From Nocardioides cynanchi (lineage in GTDB: Bacteria; Actinomycetota; Actinomycetes; Propionibacteriales; Nocardioidaceae), in contig NZ_CP044344.1 of NCBI RefSeq assembly GCF_008761635.1, forward strand, positions 1,054,001 through 1,118,000: a DNA stretch of 64,000 bases, written 5' to 3'. The position numbers and the translations under genes are program-made. This document shows positions 8,457-21,422 of the stretch, piece after piece; position 1 is the first letter of the stretch, and each line of letters opens with the position of its first letter. The notes under the pieces are model-generated. The model did not search any database. It was not told the origin of the DNA and saw only the letters and a list, made by a program, of their open reading frames with translations.

Positions 8457-9785
8457 CTAGGACCTCGGGTCATCTCCGGACCGGGGGTCGCCGGTGCCGC
8501 CCTCCTCGGGATACAGGACGCACGCCACCTCGACACCCCCCGCGCGCCGGAGCCGAGGCGCCCCCGCCTCCCGGAACCGGACGGCGACGCCGTTGCCCTC
8601 GGGCTCGATCGACTCCACGCCGGCCCAGAGCGGCTCGTCGGGGTCCTCGCGCCGGATCCGGTCGAGCAGGGCGCGGACCGGTCCGCTGCCCCCGCTGCCG
8701 AACCGGGCCGTCGTCGTGGGCTTGTCCAGGTGCTCGAGGTCGCCCACCAGCGCTTGCTCCTCGTCGTACGACGCGTCCCCGCGGGTCCAGTGCTGCTCCA
8801 GCAGGGGCCGCAGGTCGCGCGACTCCCAGCCGCAGTCCGCCACCGCTGCGGGACACCGCGGGTGGAAGGAGCAGCCCAACGGCGGCTCGGCGGCGTCGGG
8901 GATCTCGCCCCGGGGCAGGTCCCGCGGCACCATCCGGTCGGGGTCCGGGTCGGGGATCGCCGCCAGCAGTGCCTTGGTGTACGGATGCCGGGGGTTGGCG
9001 AAGATCTCGTCGGTCGGCCCGATCTCGACGATCTTGCCGAGGTACATGATCGCGATCCGGTCACAGAAGAACTTGGCGGTGGCCAGGTCGTGGGTGATGT
9101 AGACGAACGTCAGGTTCAGCTCGCGCTTCAGCAGGAGCATCAGCTCGAGGATCTTGGCCCGCACGCTCATGTCGAGCATCGAGACCGGCTCGTCGGCGAC
9201 CAGCACCTCGGGGTTCAGCACGATCGCGCGGGCGATCACCACCCGCTGCTTCTGCCCGCCGGACAGGTCGCGGGGGTACTTGGTCAGGAACAGCTCGACC
9301 GGGGACAGCCCGACCCGTTCGAGGGCGTCGACCACACTGCGACGGCGCTCGGTCGCCGACCTCATGCCGTGCACCCGCAGGGCGTCGCCCACGGCCTCCT
9401 CCACGGTCATCGACGGGTTGAGAGCGGCGTTCGGGTCCTGGAACACCATCTGGACGGTCCGGCGCAGGTTGCGCAGCCGGCGTCGGCTGAGGGACGCCAC
9501 ATCCGTGTCCCGCAGGTGGATCGAGCCGGCGGTCGCGGGTACCAGACCGAGGAGTGCCCGGCCCAGGGTGGACTTGCCGCTACCGCTCTCGCCGACGAGT
9601 CCGACGACCTCTCCCTGCCGCAGGGCGAGGTTGACCCCGTCGACCGCCTTGATCGTGCCCGAGTCGCGGCCGAGGAGCCGGGACAGGGTCCCTCCGCGCA
9701 GCTCGAAGTGCACCGAGAGGTCGCGGATCTCGACCAGGCTCGGCCCGGTCGTGCCTGTGGTCTGGGTGTCAGGCTTCGTCGGCAA
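8457..9785 (-). CDS. dppF: Oligopeptide/dipeptide ABC importer ATPase, second subunit (DppF/OppF-like)
   Basis: Walker A is GESGSGKST, the ABC signature is LSGGQKQRVVIARA, and Walker B is VLVADEPVSMLD. The C-terminal oligo_HPY-type region has a Cys cluster (GCSFHPRCPAAVADC). About 100 extra residues follow the usual end, so at 442 aa it is longer than most DppF proteins. The gene overlaps dppD by 17 bases and is the last of the five-gene importer operon. The subunit drives uptake of peptides or similar solutes from the cytoplasmic face. Confidence 0.93.
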   Translation of the reverse strand: MPTKPDTQTTGTTGPSLVEIRDLSVHFELRGGTLSRLLGRDSGTIKAVDGVNLALRQGEVVGLVGESGSGKSTLGRALLGLVPATAGSIHLRDTDVASLSRRRLRNLRRTVQMVFQDPNAALNPSMTVEEAVGDALRVHGMRSATERRRSVVDALERVGLSPVELFLTKYPRDLSGGQKQRVVIARAIVLNPEVLVADEPVSMLDMSVRAKILELMLLLKRELNLTFVYITHDLATAKFFCDRIAIMYLGKIVEIGPTDEIFANPRHPYTKALLAAIPDPDPDRMVPRDLPRGEIPDAAEPPLGCSFHPRCPAAVADCGWESRDLRPLLEQHWTRGDASYDEEQALVGDLEHLDKPTTTARFGSGGSGPVRALLDRIRREDPDEPLWAGVESIEPEGNGVAVRFREAGAPRLRRAGGVEVACVLYPEEGGTGDPRSGDDPRS

Positions 9786-10830
9786 CGGTCAGCTCCTGCT
9801 GGTTGAGTGGCTGCTTCCCACCGGGTGGGATCTGCTCGTCCGGTCCGGCCAGCCAGCACTCGACCCGACCACCGCCCGGCCGCTCGATGTTCACCGGGTT
9901 CTGGCCGGCGCACACCGTCATGGCGTCCGGGCAGCGCGGGTGGAACCGGCAGCCGTCCGGCGGGTCGACGAGGTCGGGCGGCGCACCGTCGATCGAGTGC
10001 AGGCCGGTGGTGGTCAGCGAGATCGTCGACCGCAGGAGCTCCCGGGTGTAGGGGTGCTGCGGGTTGCGGAACACGTCGGTGACCTTGCCCTGCTCGACGA
10101 TCCGGCCGGCGTACATCACCGCCACCCGGTCGCACGCCTCGGCGACGATGCCCACGTTGTGGGTGATCAGCAGCAGCGAAGTCGAGAAGTTGCGTCTCAG
10201 GTCGTTGAGGATCTGCACGATCTGCGCCTCGACCAGGACGTCGAGGGCCGTGGTCGGCTCGTCCGCCACCACGAACGCCGGGCGCAGCACGAGCGCCAGC
10301 GCGATCATCAGCCGCTGCCGCATCCCGCCGGAGAACTCGTGGGGGTAGGAGCGGTAGCGGGTCGGTGGGATCCCCATCAGGCGGAGCACGTCGAGCGCGC
10401 GGTCCCGGATCTCGTCCTTCGACAGGGACGGCTCGTGCTGCTTGATGGTCTCCTCGAAGTGCTGGGAGATCCGCATCAGCGGGTTCAGCCGGGTCAACGG
10501 CTCCTGGAAGATCATCCCGAGCTCGCTGCCCCGCAGCCGGTAGGACTCCTTGGCGCTGAGCGAGAAGATGTCGCGGCCACGGAACAGCACCTCGCCATCG
10601 CGCTTGGCCCCCTCCGGCAGCAGCCCCATCAGCCCGCGACCGAGGGTGGACTTCCCGCAGCCGGACTCGCCCACCAGCCCCAGGGTCTCGCCCGGAGCGA
10701 GGTCGAAGCTCACACCGTCGACGGCCCGGATGGCTCCGCGGGTGGTGCCGTACCAGACACGTACGTCACGGGCCGAGATCACGGCGTCCGTGGGCGACGC
10801 GACCGTCTCGTCCGTCAGGTCCAGTGCCAT
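9769..10830 (-). CDS. dppD: Oligopeptide/dipeptide ABC importer ATPase, first subunit (DppD/OppD-like)
   Basis: Walker A is GESGCGKST, the ABC signature region is FSGGMRQRLMIALAL, and Walker B is FVVADEPTTALD. The C-terminal oligo_HPY cysteine motif is DGCRFHPRCPDAMTVC. Length 353 aa is typical. The start codon follows the dppC stop by one base and the end overlaps dppF, so the genes are coupled. It pairs with DppF as the heterodimeric ATPase of the importer. Confidence 0.94.
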   Translation of the reverse strand: MALDLTDETVASPTDAVISARDVRVWYGTTRGAIRAVDGVSFDLAPGETLGLVGESGCGKSTLGRGLMGLLPEGAKRDGEVLFRGRDIFSLSAKESYRLRGSELGMIFQEPLTRLNPLMRISQHFEETIKQHEPSLSKDEIRDRALDVLRLMGIPPTRYRSYPHEFSGGMRQRLMIALALVLRPAFVVADEPTTALDVLVEAQIVQILNDLRRNFSTSLLLITHNVGIVAEACDRVAVMYAGRIVEQGKVTDVFRNPQHPYTRELLRSTISLTTTGLHSIDGAPPDLVDPPDGCRFHPRCPDAMTVCAGQNPVNIERPGGGRVECWLAGPDEQIPPGGKQPLNQQELTVADEA

Positions 10831-10831
10831 G

Positions 10832-11785
10832 TCAGCTCCGCTCCTCGGGCCGGGGCGCGGCGCTCGGCCGCGCCGGCATCACCACGGGAAGCAGGCGACG
10901 CCGCCGCAGCGTGGGGTTGAGTGTCTCGTTCAGCCCCTCGCCGACCAGGGTCAGCCCGGTCACCAGCAGCACGATGGCCAGCCCGGGATACAGGCCCGTC
11001 CACCAGACGCCACCGCCGGCGTCGGCCAGAGCGCGGTTCAGGTCGTGGCCCCACTCGGCGGCGTCCGTCGACTGGATCCCGAGCCCGAGGAAGCCCAGCC
11101 CGGCCAGGGTCAGGATCGCGTCCGCGGCGTTGAGCGTGCCCAGCACCGGCACGCTCTGGATCACGTTGCCGAACAGGTAGCGCCGCATGATGGTGAGGTC
11201 GGTCGCGCCGATCGCCCGGGCCGCCTCGACGTACGTCGCCTCCTTGGCGCTCAGCGTGGTGTTGCGGACCACCCGGAAGTACTGCGGCACGTAGATCACC
11301 GACAGGGAGAGCGACACGGCGACCACGGTGCCGCCCAGCAGGTTGGTCAGGAGGAACGAGAAGACGATCGCCAGCAGGAAGGACGGGAAGGCGTAGAGCG
11401 CGTCGGTGACCAGCACGAGGATCCGGTCCAGCCAGCCGCCGTAGTAGCCCGACACGATCCCCAGCGGGACGCCGATCACGACGCAGACGACGATCGAGAG
11501 GATCACCACCTCCAGGGCGGTGCGGGCCCCCCAGATCACCCGCGAGAAGACGTCGAAGAACAGCCGGTCCGTGCCGAACAGGTGCGCCGAGCTGGGCGGG
11601 GCCACCTTCGGGAAGGGGACGCCGCCGGACGACGACTGGGCGAAGCCGTACGGCGCGAGCCAGGGCGCGAAGACCGCGCAGATCACGAAGACGGAGGTCA
11701 GCAGCACCCCGATCACCAGCATCCAGCGGGCCAGGCCGGCGGTCTGCGTGAAGGGGGTGGCCAGGGTGCGGAGGATGCCGCGCAT
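10832..11785 (-). CDS. dppC: Peptide ABC importer permease, DppC type
   Basis: This integral membrane protein (317 aa, about six helices) has an N-terminal OppC-type segment followed by the binding-protein-dependent transport domain. The EAA loop that contacts the ATPases is visible as EAARAIGATDLTIMRRYLF. Its start overlaps the dppB stop by one base (TGATG). It forms the transmembrane channel with DppB. Confidence 0.93.
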   Translation of the reverse strand: MRGILRTLATPFTQTAGLARWMLVIGVLLTSVFVICAVFAPWLAPYGFAQSSSGGVPFPKVAPPSSAHLFGTDRLFFDVFSRVIWGARTALEVVILSIVVCVVIGVPLGIVSGYYGGWLDRILVLVTDALYAFPSFLLAIVFSFLLTNLLGGTVVAVSLSLSVIYVPQYFRVVRNTTLSAKEATYVEAARAIGATDLTIMRRYLFGNVIQSVPVLGTLNAADAILTLAGLGFLGLGIQSTDAAEWGHDLNRALADAGGGVWWTGLYPGLAIVLLVTGLTLVGEGLNETLNPTLRRRRLLPVVMPARPSAAPRPEERS

Positions 11786-12813
11786 CAGAACCTCACTCGG
11801 GGGTCGATGAGCGCGTTGATGATGTCGACCAGCAGACTGATCAGCACCACCGCGATCGCGAACACCGTGACGATGCCCTGGACGGCTCCGTAGTCACGGT
11901 TGTTGATGTACAGCACCAGCTTCTGCCCCAGGCCCGGCCAGTTGAACGTCGTCTCGGTCAGCACCGCCCCGCCCAGCAGCAGCGCGAACTGGAGCCCGAC
12001 CACAGTGATCACCGGCACCAGCGCGTTGCGGAAGGCGTGGCGCCAGGTCACGTTGCGGCGCCGGATGCCCCGGGCCTCGGCTGCCTCGACGTAGTCGGCC
12101 TGCATGGTCATCAGCATGTTGACCCGCACCAGCCGGATGAAGACTCCGCAGATCAGCAGGCCGAGGGTGACGGCCGGGAGGACCAGGTGCTTGAGCACGT
12201 CCTGGATCGCCGCGCCGTTCCCGCTCAGGAAGACGTCGATCAGGAGGATGTGGGTCTTCGGCTTGACCTCGAAGATCGTGATCGGGCTGGCGTCACCGGA
12301 CGTCGGCAGCCCGAGCGGCGGGGCGACGTACAGCTGGAGCAGGAAGCCCACGAAGAAGATCGGCGCCGCATAGCTGACGATGCCGAACAGCCGGATCGCC
12401 ACGTCCCCGACCGAGTCGCGGTAGCGCCCGGCGACCAGACCCAGCGGAATGCCGACGGCAAGGGCGATCACGAACGCCGCGAGGGTCAGGCTCAGGGTCG
12501 CTCCCCCGTTGTCACGGACCACCCGCAGCACCGGCTGGTTGTCGCTGAAGGTGGTCCCGAAGTCGAGGTGCGCCACCGAGGACAGGTAGTCCCAGTACTG
12601 CGCGATCAGCGGTCGGTTGAACCCGAGCCGCTCACGTGCCTGGGCGAGCGCCTGCGGGTTCAGCTTGGAGCCCAGGGCGGCCGAGACCGGGTCGCCCGGG
12701 GCGACCCGGAGCACGAAGAAGACGAGGGTGAGGATCACCCAGATCATCGGGATCACCAGGACGATGCGCTGAAAGATGTACCGGGGCAGGGATCCTGATC
12801 CAGCACGGGTCAT
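11785..12813 (-). CDS. dppB: Peptide ABC importer permease, DppB type
   Basis: The protein has an N-terminal membrane anchor (YIFQRIVLVIPMIWVILTLV), then the RVAPGDP motif found in DppB/OppB proteins, and an EAA loop (EAAEARGIRRRNVTWRHAF). ATG 12813 is preferred over an in-frame upstream start at 12831 because AGGAGG lies seven bases before it. A hairpin (12839-12867) separates it from the binding-protein gene, a common arrangement that lowers permease expression relative to the binding protein. Confidence 0.92.
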   Translation of the reverse strand: MTRAGSGSLPRYIFQRIVLVIPMIWVILTLVFFVLRVAPGDPVSAALGSKLNPQALAQARERLGFNRPLIAQYWDYLSSVAHLDFGTTFSDNQPVLRVVRDNGGATLSLTLAAFVIALAVGIPLGLVAGRYRDSVGDVAIRLFGIVSYAAPIFFVGFLLQLYVAPPLGLPTSGDASPITIFEVKPKTHILLIDVFLSGNGAAIQDVLKHLVLPAVTLGLLICGVFIRLVRVNMLMTMQADYVEAAEARGIRRRNVTWRHAFRNALVPVITVVGLQFALLLGGAVLTETTFNWPGLGQKLVLYINNRDYGAVQGIVTVFAIAVVLISLLVDIINALIDPRVRF

Positions 12814-12838
12814 GAGGGTGCCTCCTGGCACGAGTCAT

Positions 12839-12867
12839 GGGGAGAGACCACTCAGGGTGGCCTCCCC
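12839..12867 (-). terminator. Hairpin between the binding-protein gene and dppB
   Basis: GGGGAG and CTCCCC form the outer stem, with CCAC/GTGG inside. It is positioned to attenuate transcription from the binding-protein gene into the permease and ATPase genes. There is no U-tract. Confidence 0.5.
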
Positions 12868-12891
12868 CCACGACCGGGTGCGGTGGTGTGC

Positions 12892-14511
12892 TCAGCCGGC
12901 CTTGGTGACCAACCAGAACCGGAAGATGAACGACGGGTCCAGCGTGGACTCGACGCCGGACATGCCCGGGCCGTACACCGCGGTGTTCTGTCCGACCCAT
13001 GACGGGATGAACGGCACGTCATGGGCCGCGATGTCCTGGAGCTGCCCGAAGATCTTCTCCCGGGTGGCGGTACTGCTGCTGCCCTGCTCCTTGCTGACGA
13101 GCTTGTCCACCTTGGCGTTCTTGTAGCCGTTCTGGAAGAACCCACCGTCGACCATGAACGGCGACAGGTAGTCGTCGGCGTCGGGGTAGTCGGGGAACCA
13201 GCCCAGGATGAACAGGTCGTAGGCACCCTGCTTGTAGACGGTCTGGTAGTTGTCCCACTCGGTGCTCTTCAGGGTCACCTTGAACAGCCCGCTGGCCTCG
13301 AGCTGACGCTGCAGCTCGTTCGCCTCGTCCTCGGTGCTCGGGCCGTAGTGCGTGGGCGTCCAGCCCACGGTCAGGTTCACCGGGGTGCTGATGCCGGCGG
13401 CCTGCAGGATCTGCTTGGCCTTGGCCGGGTCCGGGGATCCGTAGGCGTTCTTGTAGGAGTCCTTCTGACCGCCGTAGCCCGGGGGCACGATGGAGTAGAG
13501 CGGGTCGACGGTTCCGTCGTAGGCCTTCGTCGCGATCGCGTTGCGGTCGATCACCTGGGCGGCCGCCTGCCGGATCGCGAGCTGCTTGCCGACCTGGCCC
13601 GCGACGTTCCAGACCCAGTAGCGGATCTCCGAGCCCTTGCCCGTCGCCACGGTGACGCCGGAGTCCTTCTTCAGGTTGGCGACATCGGTCGGAGCCAGGC
13701 TGCGCCAGGCGACGTCGACCTCGTTGTTCTTCGCCGCGAGCGCGAGGGCAGTCGGGTCGGAGTAGTACTTCACGAAGACCTGGCCCGTCTTGCCCGGGTT
13801 CGGCCCGGTGTAGTCAGGGTTCAGCGACAGGGTGGCCTGGTCGGCGGCCTTGTACTGGTCCAGCTTGTAGGGCCCGGAGCCGATGACCTGGTCGTCGGGC
13901 AGCTTCTTGTCGGCGGGGAAGACGTCCTCATCGACGATCGCCGCCGCTCCGGGGTAGGTCAGGACGTACTGGAACGTCGTGTCCGGGTGGTCGAGGTGGA
14001 AGACCACCGTGGTGTCGTTCGGCGTCTCGATCGCGCCCTTGTTGAGGGTGACCTTGCCGTTCTTCGCGGTGTCGGTGATGCTGCCGAGGAGGTAGATCGC
14101 TGCGCCGTTGGCGTCCTGGATCTGGATCGCCCGCTCGAAGCTGTACTTCACGTCGGAGGAGGTCAGCGGGTCGCCGTTGGAGAACTTCTCACCCGGGTTG
14201 AGCGTGCAGGTCAGGGTCTGCGGGTCGTTGTAGGTGCACGACTTGGCGGCGTCGCCCACGATCTTGGTGGAGTTCGGCGGGACGGTCACCAGGGTCTGGT
14301 ACAGGTTGTACTCGAGGGTGGAGGAGCCGAGGTCGTAGGACCCGGCCGGGTCGAGCGCGGTCACGGTGTCCGTGGTGCCGAGGATCCACGGGGAGCCGGT
14401 TCCGGCGTTGGTGCTGCCTCCGCTGCTGCTGTTGCTTCCGCCGCAGGCGCTCAGCATGGCCACGACGGCCGCCGTGCCTGCGACGGCGACGAGCTTCTTG
14501 GTCCGATCCAC
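12892..14511 (-). CDS. Peptide ABC importer substrate-binding lipoprotein (SBP_bac_5)
   Basis: The 539-aa lipoprotein is the extracellular receptor of the importer. The signal sequence ends in the lipobox MLSAC, with a Gly/Ser/Asn-rich linker after the lipidated Cys. The family 5 fold shows in NLYQTLVTVPPN, FSNGDPLTSSDVKYSFERA and YDLFILGWFPDYPD. I take the GTG at 14511 as the start because GGGAGG precedes it by eight bases; upstream in-frame codons would bury the signal peptide. First gene of the operon 14511 to 8457. Peptide, nickel or opine specificity cannot be told from sequence. Confidence 0.92.
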   Translation of the reverse strand: MDRTKKLVAVAGTAAVVAMLSACGGSNSSSGGSTNAGTGSPWILGTTDTVTALDPAGSYDLGSSTLEYNLYQTLVTVPPNSTKIVGDAAKSCTYNDPQTLTCTLNPGEKFSNGDPLTSSDVKYSFERAIQIQDANGAAIYLLGSITDTAKNGKVTLNKGAIETPNDTTVVFHLDHPDTTFQYVLTYPGAAAIVDEDVFPADKKLPDDQVIGSGPYKLDQYKAADQATLSLNPDYTGPNPGKTGQVFVKYYSDPTALALAAKNNEVDVAWRSLAPTDVANLKKDSGVTVATGKGSEIRYWVWNVAGQVGKQLAIRQAAAQVIDRNAIATKAYDGTVDPLYSIVPPGYGGQKDSYKNAYGSPDPAKAKQILQAAGISTPVNLTVGWTPTHYGPSTEDEANELQRQLEASGLFKVTLKSTEWDNYQTVYKQGAYDLFILGWFPDYPDADDYLSPFMVDGGFFQNGYKNAKVDKLVSKEQGSSSTATREKIFGQLQDIAAHDVPFIPSWVGQNTAVYGPGMSGVESTLDPSFIFRFWLVTKAG

Positions 14512-14635
14512 TGTCTCTGCCTCCCGATTCGGTCCCCCCGCGGACTCGCGAGGGTGATCAGTCCCGTGAACATAGCGGCTGGCTTCGCGCCGGTCCATCG
14601 CGCAGCGGCGCCCGGAGGTCGCGATCCGGCAACGA

Positions 14636-15313
14636 TTAGAGGACGCCGACGGCGCCCAGGACCGAGGCCGCGTCGAGCCCCTCGAGGGAGTCGACGAAGA
14701 CCCGGCCCGCTCCGCTCGGCACGCTCACGTGAAGGGGTGCGACCAGCACCGTGCACCCTGCGGCGGACGCCGACGCCGCACCCGTCGTGGAGTCCTCGAT
14801 GGCCAGGCACTCGACCGCGGGGACCCCGAGTCCGCGCGCCGCCGCGAGGTAGGGCTCGGGATGCGGCTTGCCCCGGTCGACCGTGTCGCCGGTGATCACG
14901 ACGTCGAAGGTCCCTGCCGGCAGGGCGGCCACGATCGGATCGGCGAACCGCGTGTACGACATGGTGACCAGCGCGCACGGGACGTCCGCCGTGCGCAGGG
15001 AGGCCAGCAGCTCGCGGGCTCCCGGGCGCCACGGCACCTCCCGGCGGACCCGGGCCACCACGTCGTCCAGCAGCTGCTCGACGATCTGCTCGGGTGCGAG
15101 GTCGATCCCCATCTGCGGGCGCATCAGCCGGGCGGCGTCGAGCAGGTCGAAGCCGACCACCTGGAGCGCCTGCTCGCGGCTCCACGTACCGCCGTACCTC
15201 TTGGCCAGGGCGAGCTCCGAGTCCATCCAGTAGGGCTCGGTGTCGACCAGCGTGCCGTCCATGTCCCACAGGACCGCGGCGAAGGAGTCCAGGCGTCGTC
15301 CGACGTCGGTCAG
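14636..15313 (-). CDS. HAD-superfamily sugar-phosphate-type phosphatase, CTG start
   Basis: HAD motif I is WDMDGTLVDTEPYW, motif II ALVTMSYTRF, motif III TVDRGKPHPEPY and motif IV CLAIEDSTTGAASA. The first in-frame ATG (15262) is the Met of DMDGT itself and would remove the nucleophilic Asp, so the true start must lie upstream. The only candidate behind the metH stop is CTG 15313, which has GGAGG eight bases before it, giving 225 aa. The gene follows metH by 3 bases and is coupled to it. The substrate is unknown; the beta-phosphoglucomutase-like cap suggests a small phosphate ester. Confidence 0.85.
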   Translation of the reverse strand: MTDVGRRLDSFAAVLWDMDGTLVDTEPYWMDSELALAKRYGGTWSREQALQVVGFDLLDAARLMRPQMGIDLAPEQIVEQLLDDVVARVRREVPWRPGARELLASLRTADVPCALVTMSYTRFADPIVAALPAGTFDVVITGDTVDRGKPHPEPYLAAARGLGVPAVECLAIEDSTTGAASASAAGCTVLVAPLHVSVPSGAGRVFVDSLEGLDAASVLGAVGVL

Positions 15314-15316
15314 CGC

Positions 15317-19099
<3,783 letters not shown>

Positions 19100-19246
19100 G
19101 GTCAGAACTCCTCGGGTCGCGTGGGTCATCAGCCTAGGAACGACGTCCGACCCGTGGACGGCATTCCCGCATCGTGACACCGCCGCGAGCGGCGGGTGAA
19201 ATCCTCGGGGCGCGCTCGGCGGCCCCGCTTCCGACGGTGGGGGAAC

Positions 19247-19252
19247 TAGTGT
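19247..19252 (+). promoter_or_regulatory. -10 box of a leaderless promoter for the PAC2 gene
   Basis: TAGTGT is followed by 6 bp and GTG 19259. Confidence 0.6.
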
Positions 19253-19258
19253 TGCCGC

Positions 19259-20107
19259 GTGATCGAGATCGAGGAGATCGACGACCTGGTGGAACCCGTG
19301 GTGATCGCGGCGTTCGAGGGCTGGAACGACGCCGCCGACGCTGCGTCGTCCGTGGTCGACCACCTGATCCGGGTCTGGGACGCCCGGATCATCGGCGCGA
19401 TCGACCCCGAGGAGTTCTACGACTTCCAGGTCAACCGTCCGGTGGTGGGTGCGGACGCGCTCGGACACCGCCGGATCACCTGGCCGAGCACCCAGATCGC
19501 CGTGGCCTCGCCACCGGACCTGGACCGCGACGTGATCCTGATCCGTGGCATCGAGCCGAACATGCGCTGGCGCCAGTTCTGCGCCGAGCTGCTGGCTGCC
19601 TGTGACGACCTCGGCGGCGAGCTGGTGATCACCCTCGGCGCGCTGCTGGCCGACACGCCGCACACCCGCCCGATCCCGGTCACCGGCACCGCGACCGAGC
19701 CGGACCTGGTGGACCGGCTCAACCTCGAGCAGTCCACCTACGAGGGCCCGACCGGCATCGTGGGGGTGTTCCAGGACGCCTGCGTGCGGCTCGACGTGCC
19801 GTCGGTCTCGTACTGGGCCGCGGTGCCGCACTACGTCGCGCAGCCGCCGTGCCCCAAGGCCACCCTGGCGCTGCTCGGACAGCTCGAGGAGCTGCTCGAG
19901 GTGAGCATCCCGCTCGGCGACCTGCCCGAGGACGCACGGGCCTGGGAGCGCGGCGTGGACGAGCTGGCCGACGAGGACGAGGACGTCCGCGACTACGTCC
20001 GTGCCCTCGAGGAGACCCGTGACACCGCCGACCTCCCGGAGGCCTCGGGCGAGGCGATCGCTCGGGAGTTCGAGCGCTACCTCAAACGGCGTACCGACGA
20101 GGGCTGA
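19259..20107 (+). CDS. PAC2-family protein
   Basis: The 282-aa protein matches the actinobacterial PAC2 group, related in fold to eukaryotic proteasome assembly chaperone 2. Recognisable segments are [18 protein letters not shown] near the N-terminus and [19 protein letters not shown] in the middle; the C-terminal quarter is acidic. Its role in bacteria is not established; a link to proteasome assembly is only suggestive, though arc lies 17 kb away in the same conserved region. The GTG start is leaderless. Confidence 0.88.
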   Translation: MIEIEEIDDLVEPVVIAAFEGWNDAADAASSVVDHLIRVWDARIIGAIDPEEFYDFQVNRPVVGADALGHRRITWPSTQIAVASPPDLDRDVILIRGIEPNMRWRQFCAELLAACDDLGGELVITLGALLADTPHTRPIPVTGTATEPDLVDRLNLEQSTYEGPTGIVGVFQDACVRLDVPSVSYWAAVPHYVAQPPCPKATLALLGQLEELLEVSIPLGDLPEDARAWERGVDELADEDEDVRDYVRALEETRDTADLPEASGEAIAREFERYLKRRTDEG

Positions 20108-20135
20108 CCCGGCTCCCCGGGCTTTCCGAGGTCAG
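20104..20135. terminator. Bidirectional hairpin at the PAC2/mshC convergence
   Basis: CTGACC (20104-20109) pairs with GGTCAG (20130-20135), with CCGG/CCGG inside. The stop codons of both genes lie in the stem and pair with each other. Confidence 0.6.
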
Positions 20136-21381
20136 AGCGCGATCCCGAGCGCCGCGTCGAGGACCGTCGCGATGCCGGCGGCCGCGTGCTCGTCGCCGGT
20201 CTCGGCCAGGCCGCCCACGCCCAGCGTGGCATCGACCCAGGCGTCCACCGCGGCCACGGCGGCAGGAGCGTCGAGGTCGGCGGCCAGCGCGGCGAGCACG
20301 GCGTCGACCACCGGCGCGGAGGGCGCTCCGGCACCCAGGGCGACCGCACGACGCCAACGCTCCAGCATGTCGACCGAGGTCCACAGGTCCTGGTCGGTCC
20401 ACTCCCAGTCGCCGCGGTAGTGGTGACGCAGCAGGGTCAGCCGGATCGCCATCGGGTCGACGTCGCTGTTGCGCAACGCGGAGACGAAGACGAGGTTGCC
20501 CCGCGACTTGGACATCTTGGCGCCGTCGTACCCGACCATCCCGGCGTGCACGTAGGCCGCGGCGAACGGCGCCCCGGTCAGCACCTGCGCCTCGGAGGCG
20601 CACATCTCGTGGTGCGGGAAGACCAGGTCGGAGCCACCGCCCTGGACGTCGAACGTCGTCCCGAGCAGGTCCAGGGCCATCGCCGAGCACTCGACGTGCC
20701 ATCCCGGGCGCCCGGGCCCGAAGGGGCTCTCCCAGGCCGGCTCGCCGGGTCGTTCGGCGCGCCAGACCAGGCAGTCCAGCGGGTCCTTCTTCCCGGCGCG
20801 GTCCGGGTCCCCGCCGCGGTCGGCGTACACCTCGAGCATCTGCTCGCGGGTCCAGCCGGACTCCTGCCCGAACGCCGGGTCGGCGGCGACGGAGAAGTAG
20901 AGGTCGTCGTCGACGGCGTACAGCGAACCCGTCTCCTGGAGCCGGCCGATCAGCTCGACGATCAGTGGGATGGACTCGACGGCGCCCCGGTAGTGCTCGG
21001 GGGTACGACGCGCAACGCGGTCATGTCCTGCCGGAACAGCTCGGTCTCCCGCTCGGCCAGGTCGCGCCAATCGATGCCCACCTTGGTCGCCCGCTCCAGC
21101 AGCGGGTCGTCCACGTCGGTCACGTTCAGCACGTAGGTCACGGCGTGGCCGGCGTTGCGCCAGGCCCGGTTCAGCAGGTCGAAGGCGACGTAGGTCGCGG
21201 CATGGCCCATGTGCGTGGCGTCGTACGGCGTGATCCCGCAGACGTACATGCGGGCGGCACCGGTGGGACGCGTCTCGAGGAGCCCACCGCTGGCGGTGTC
21301 GTGCACCCGCACCTCGGGGCCGCGCACGGGCAGGCCGGCGCGGGTGAGGGCAGGCAGATCCGGAGCTGGCCACGCACGCAT
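20132..21381 (-). pseudogene. mshC: mshC, mycothiol cysteine ligase gene with an apparent 1-base deletion
   Basis: MshC joins cysteine to glucosaminyl-inositol in mycothiol synthesis. The first frame (from ATG 21381) has the class I synthetase signature region [16 protein letters not shown] and runs to [13 protein letters not shown], then goes off in nonsense. The next frame resumes exactly with [14 protein letters not shown] and continues through [14 protein letters not shown] and KMSKSRGN to the stop at 20132. One base missing from the run of five G at 20999-21003 (six expected) accounts for the break. Everything else is intact, so a sequencing or assembly error is at least as likely as a real mutation, given how central mycothiol is. 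Intact length would be about 416 aa. Confidence 0.88.
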
Positions 21382-21387
21382 GGGGCG

Positions 21388-21393
21388 AGACTA
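21388..21393 (-). promoter_or_regulatory. -10 box of a leaderless promoter for mshC
   Basis: Minus-strand TAGTCT ends 6 bp before ATG 21381. Confidence 0.55.
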
Positions 21394-21422
21394 CGGCAGC
21401 CCGCGGCCGCCTCGACGGGGTG

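Noticed and set aside
19100..19258. Possible cobalamin or SAM riboswitch ahead of metH
   Set aside because: No B12 box or recognisable SAM-aptamer core. Only a small GCCGC/GCGGC hairpin is present.
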